From: an uncultured bacterium
GTDB lineage: Bacteria; Actinomycetota; Coriobacteriia; Coriobacteriales; Atopobiaceae
DNA length: 14,362 nucleotides
Direction of reading: 5' to 3'
Assembly (NCBI GenBank): GCA_905214175.1
Contig: CAJMLD010000019.1
Location: forward strand, 1 to 14,362
Of the stretch, positions 14,360 to 14,362 are shown piece by piece. A model generated the notes under the pieces. That model was not told where the DNA came from, ran no database searches, and saw only the letters and a program-made list of their open reading frames with translations. Position 1 is the first letter of the stretch, and each line of letters begins with the position of its first letter. Both the position numbers and the translations under genes were made by a program.

Positions 14360-14362
14360 TGT
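14359..14362 (+). CDS. Start of a further Tad-operon gene (only the first bases visible)
   Basis: The TGATG overlap at the tadE stop repeats the arrangement seen at cpaB/tadZ and tadB/tadC, so a gene probably begins at ATG 14359-14361. Another TadE/TadG-like protein would be usual here, but nothing of it can be read. Confidence 0.4.

Overview
The window is GC-rich bacterial DNA, tightly packed, with strong G/C bias at third codon positions and Shine-Dalgarno sites of the AGGAGG type. A D-lactate dehydrogenase next to a pyruvate kinase, a SERCA-like P-type ATPase, and an actinobacterial-style Tad pilus locus together suggest a fermentative, high-GC Gram-positive such as a coriobacterium (Olsenella, Atopobium or Collinsella type). 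That placement is inference from gene content and composition; no rRNA or marker phylogeny is available here.

Layout. (1) 1-723 (+) is the C-terminal part of a GH13 alpha-glucan hydrolase. (2) 724-1043 has no gene. It holds three 61-bp tandem units, each with a conserved dyad, and then the intrinsic terminator of the leftward operon. (3) 1044-3572 (-) is a two-gene operon transcribed leftward, D-lactate dehydrogenase then pyruvate kinase, i.e. PEP to pyruvate to D-lactate. (4) 3573-3878 is a divergent intergenic region. Its right half is an apparently structured mRNA leader in which ten bases are perfectly complementary to the ribosome binding site of the next gene. (5) 3879-7763 (+) holds a two-site-type Ca2+ P-type ATPase (TTG start) and, 6 bp later, the ribosome-assembly GTPase RsgA. 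(6) 7764-8116 is a long intergenic region with a terminator-like hairpin, palindromes, a weak promoter candidate and several RNA hairpins. (7) 8117 to the window end (+) is a Tad (Flp, type IVc) pilus operon with overlapping or nearly touching genes: cpaB/rcpC, tadZ (frame broken), tadA, tadB, tadC, flp major pilin, an unrecognised secreted or anchored 159-aa protein, a 61-aa mini-pilin with a three-residue leader, a TadE-like pseudopilin, and the start codon of one more gene at the right edge.

How the Tad genes work together: TadA is the hexameric ATPase driving assembly on the TadB/TadC inner-membrane platform. TadZ normally localises the machine, and CpaB is the extracytoplasmic accessory protein. 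Flp, the mini-pilin and TadE are substrates carrying the G|xxxxE prepilin-peptidase signature. No prepilin peptidase (TadV) lies in the window. The points most worth a second look are the anti-Shine-Dalgarno leader of the ATPase gene, the tadZ frameshift at a G run, the unknown 159-aa protein between two pilin genes, the mini-pilin, and the 61-bp hairpin repeats.
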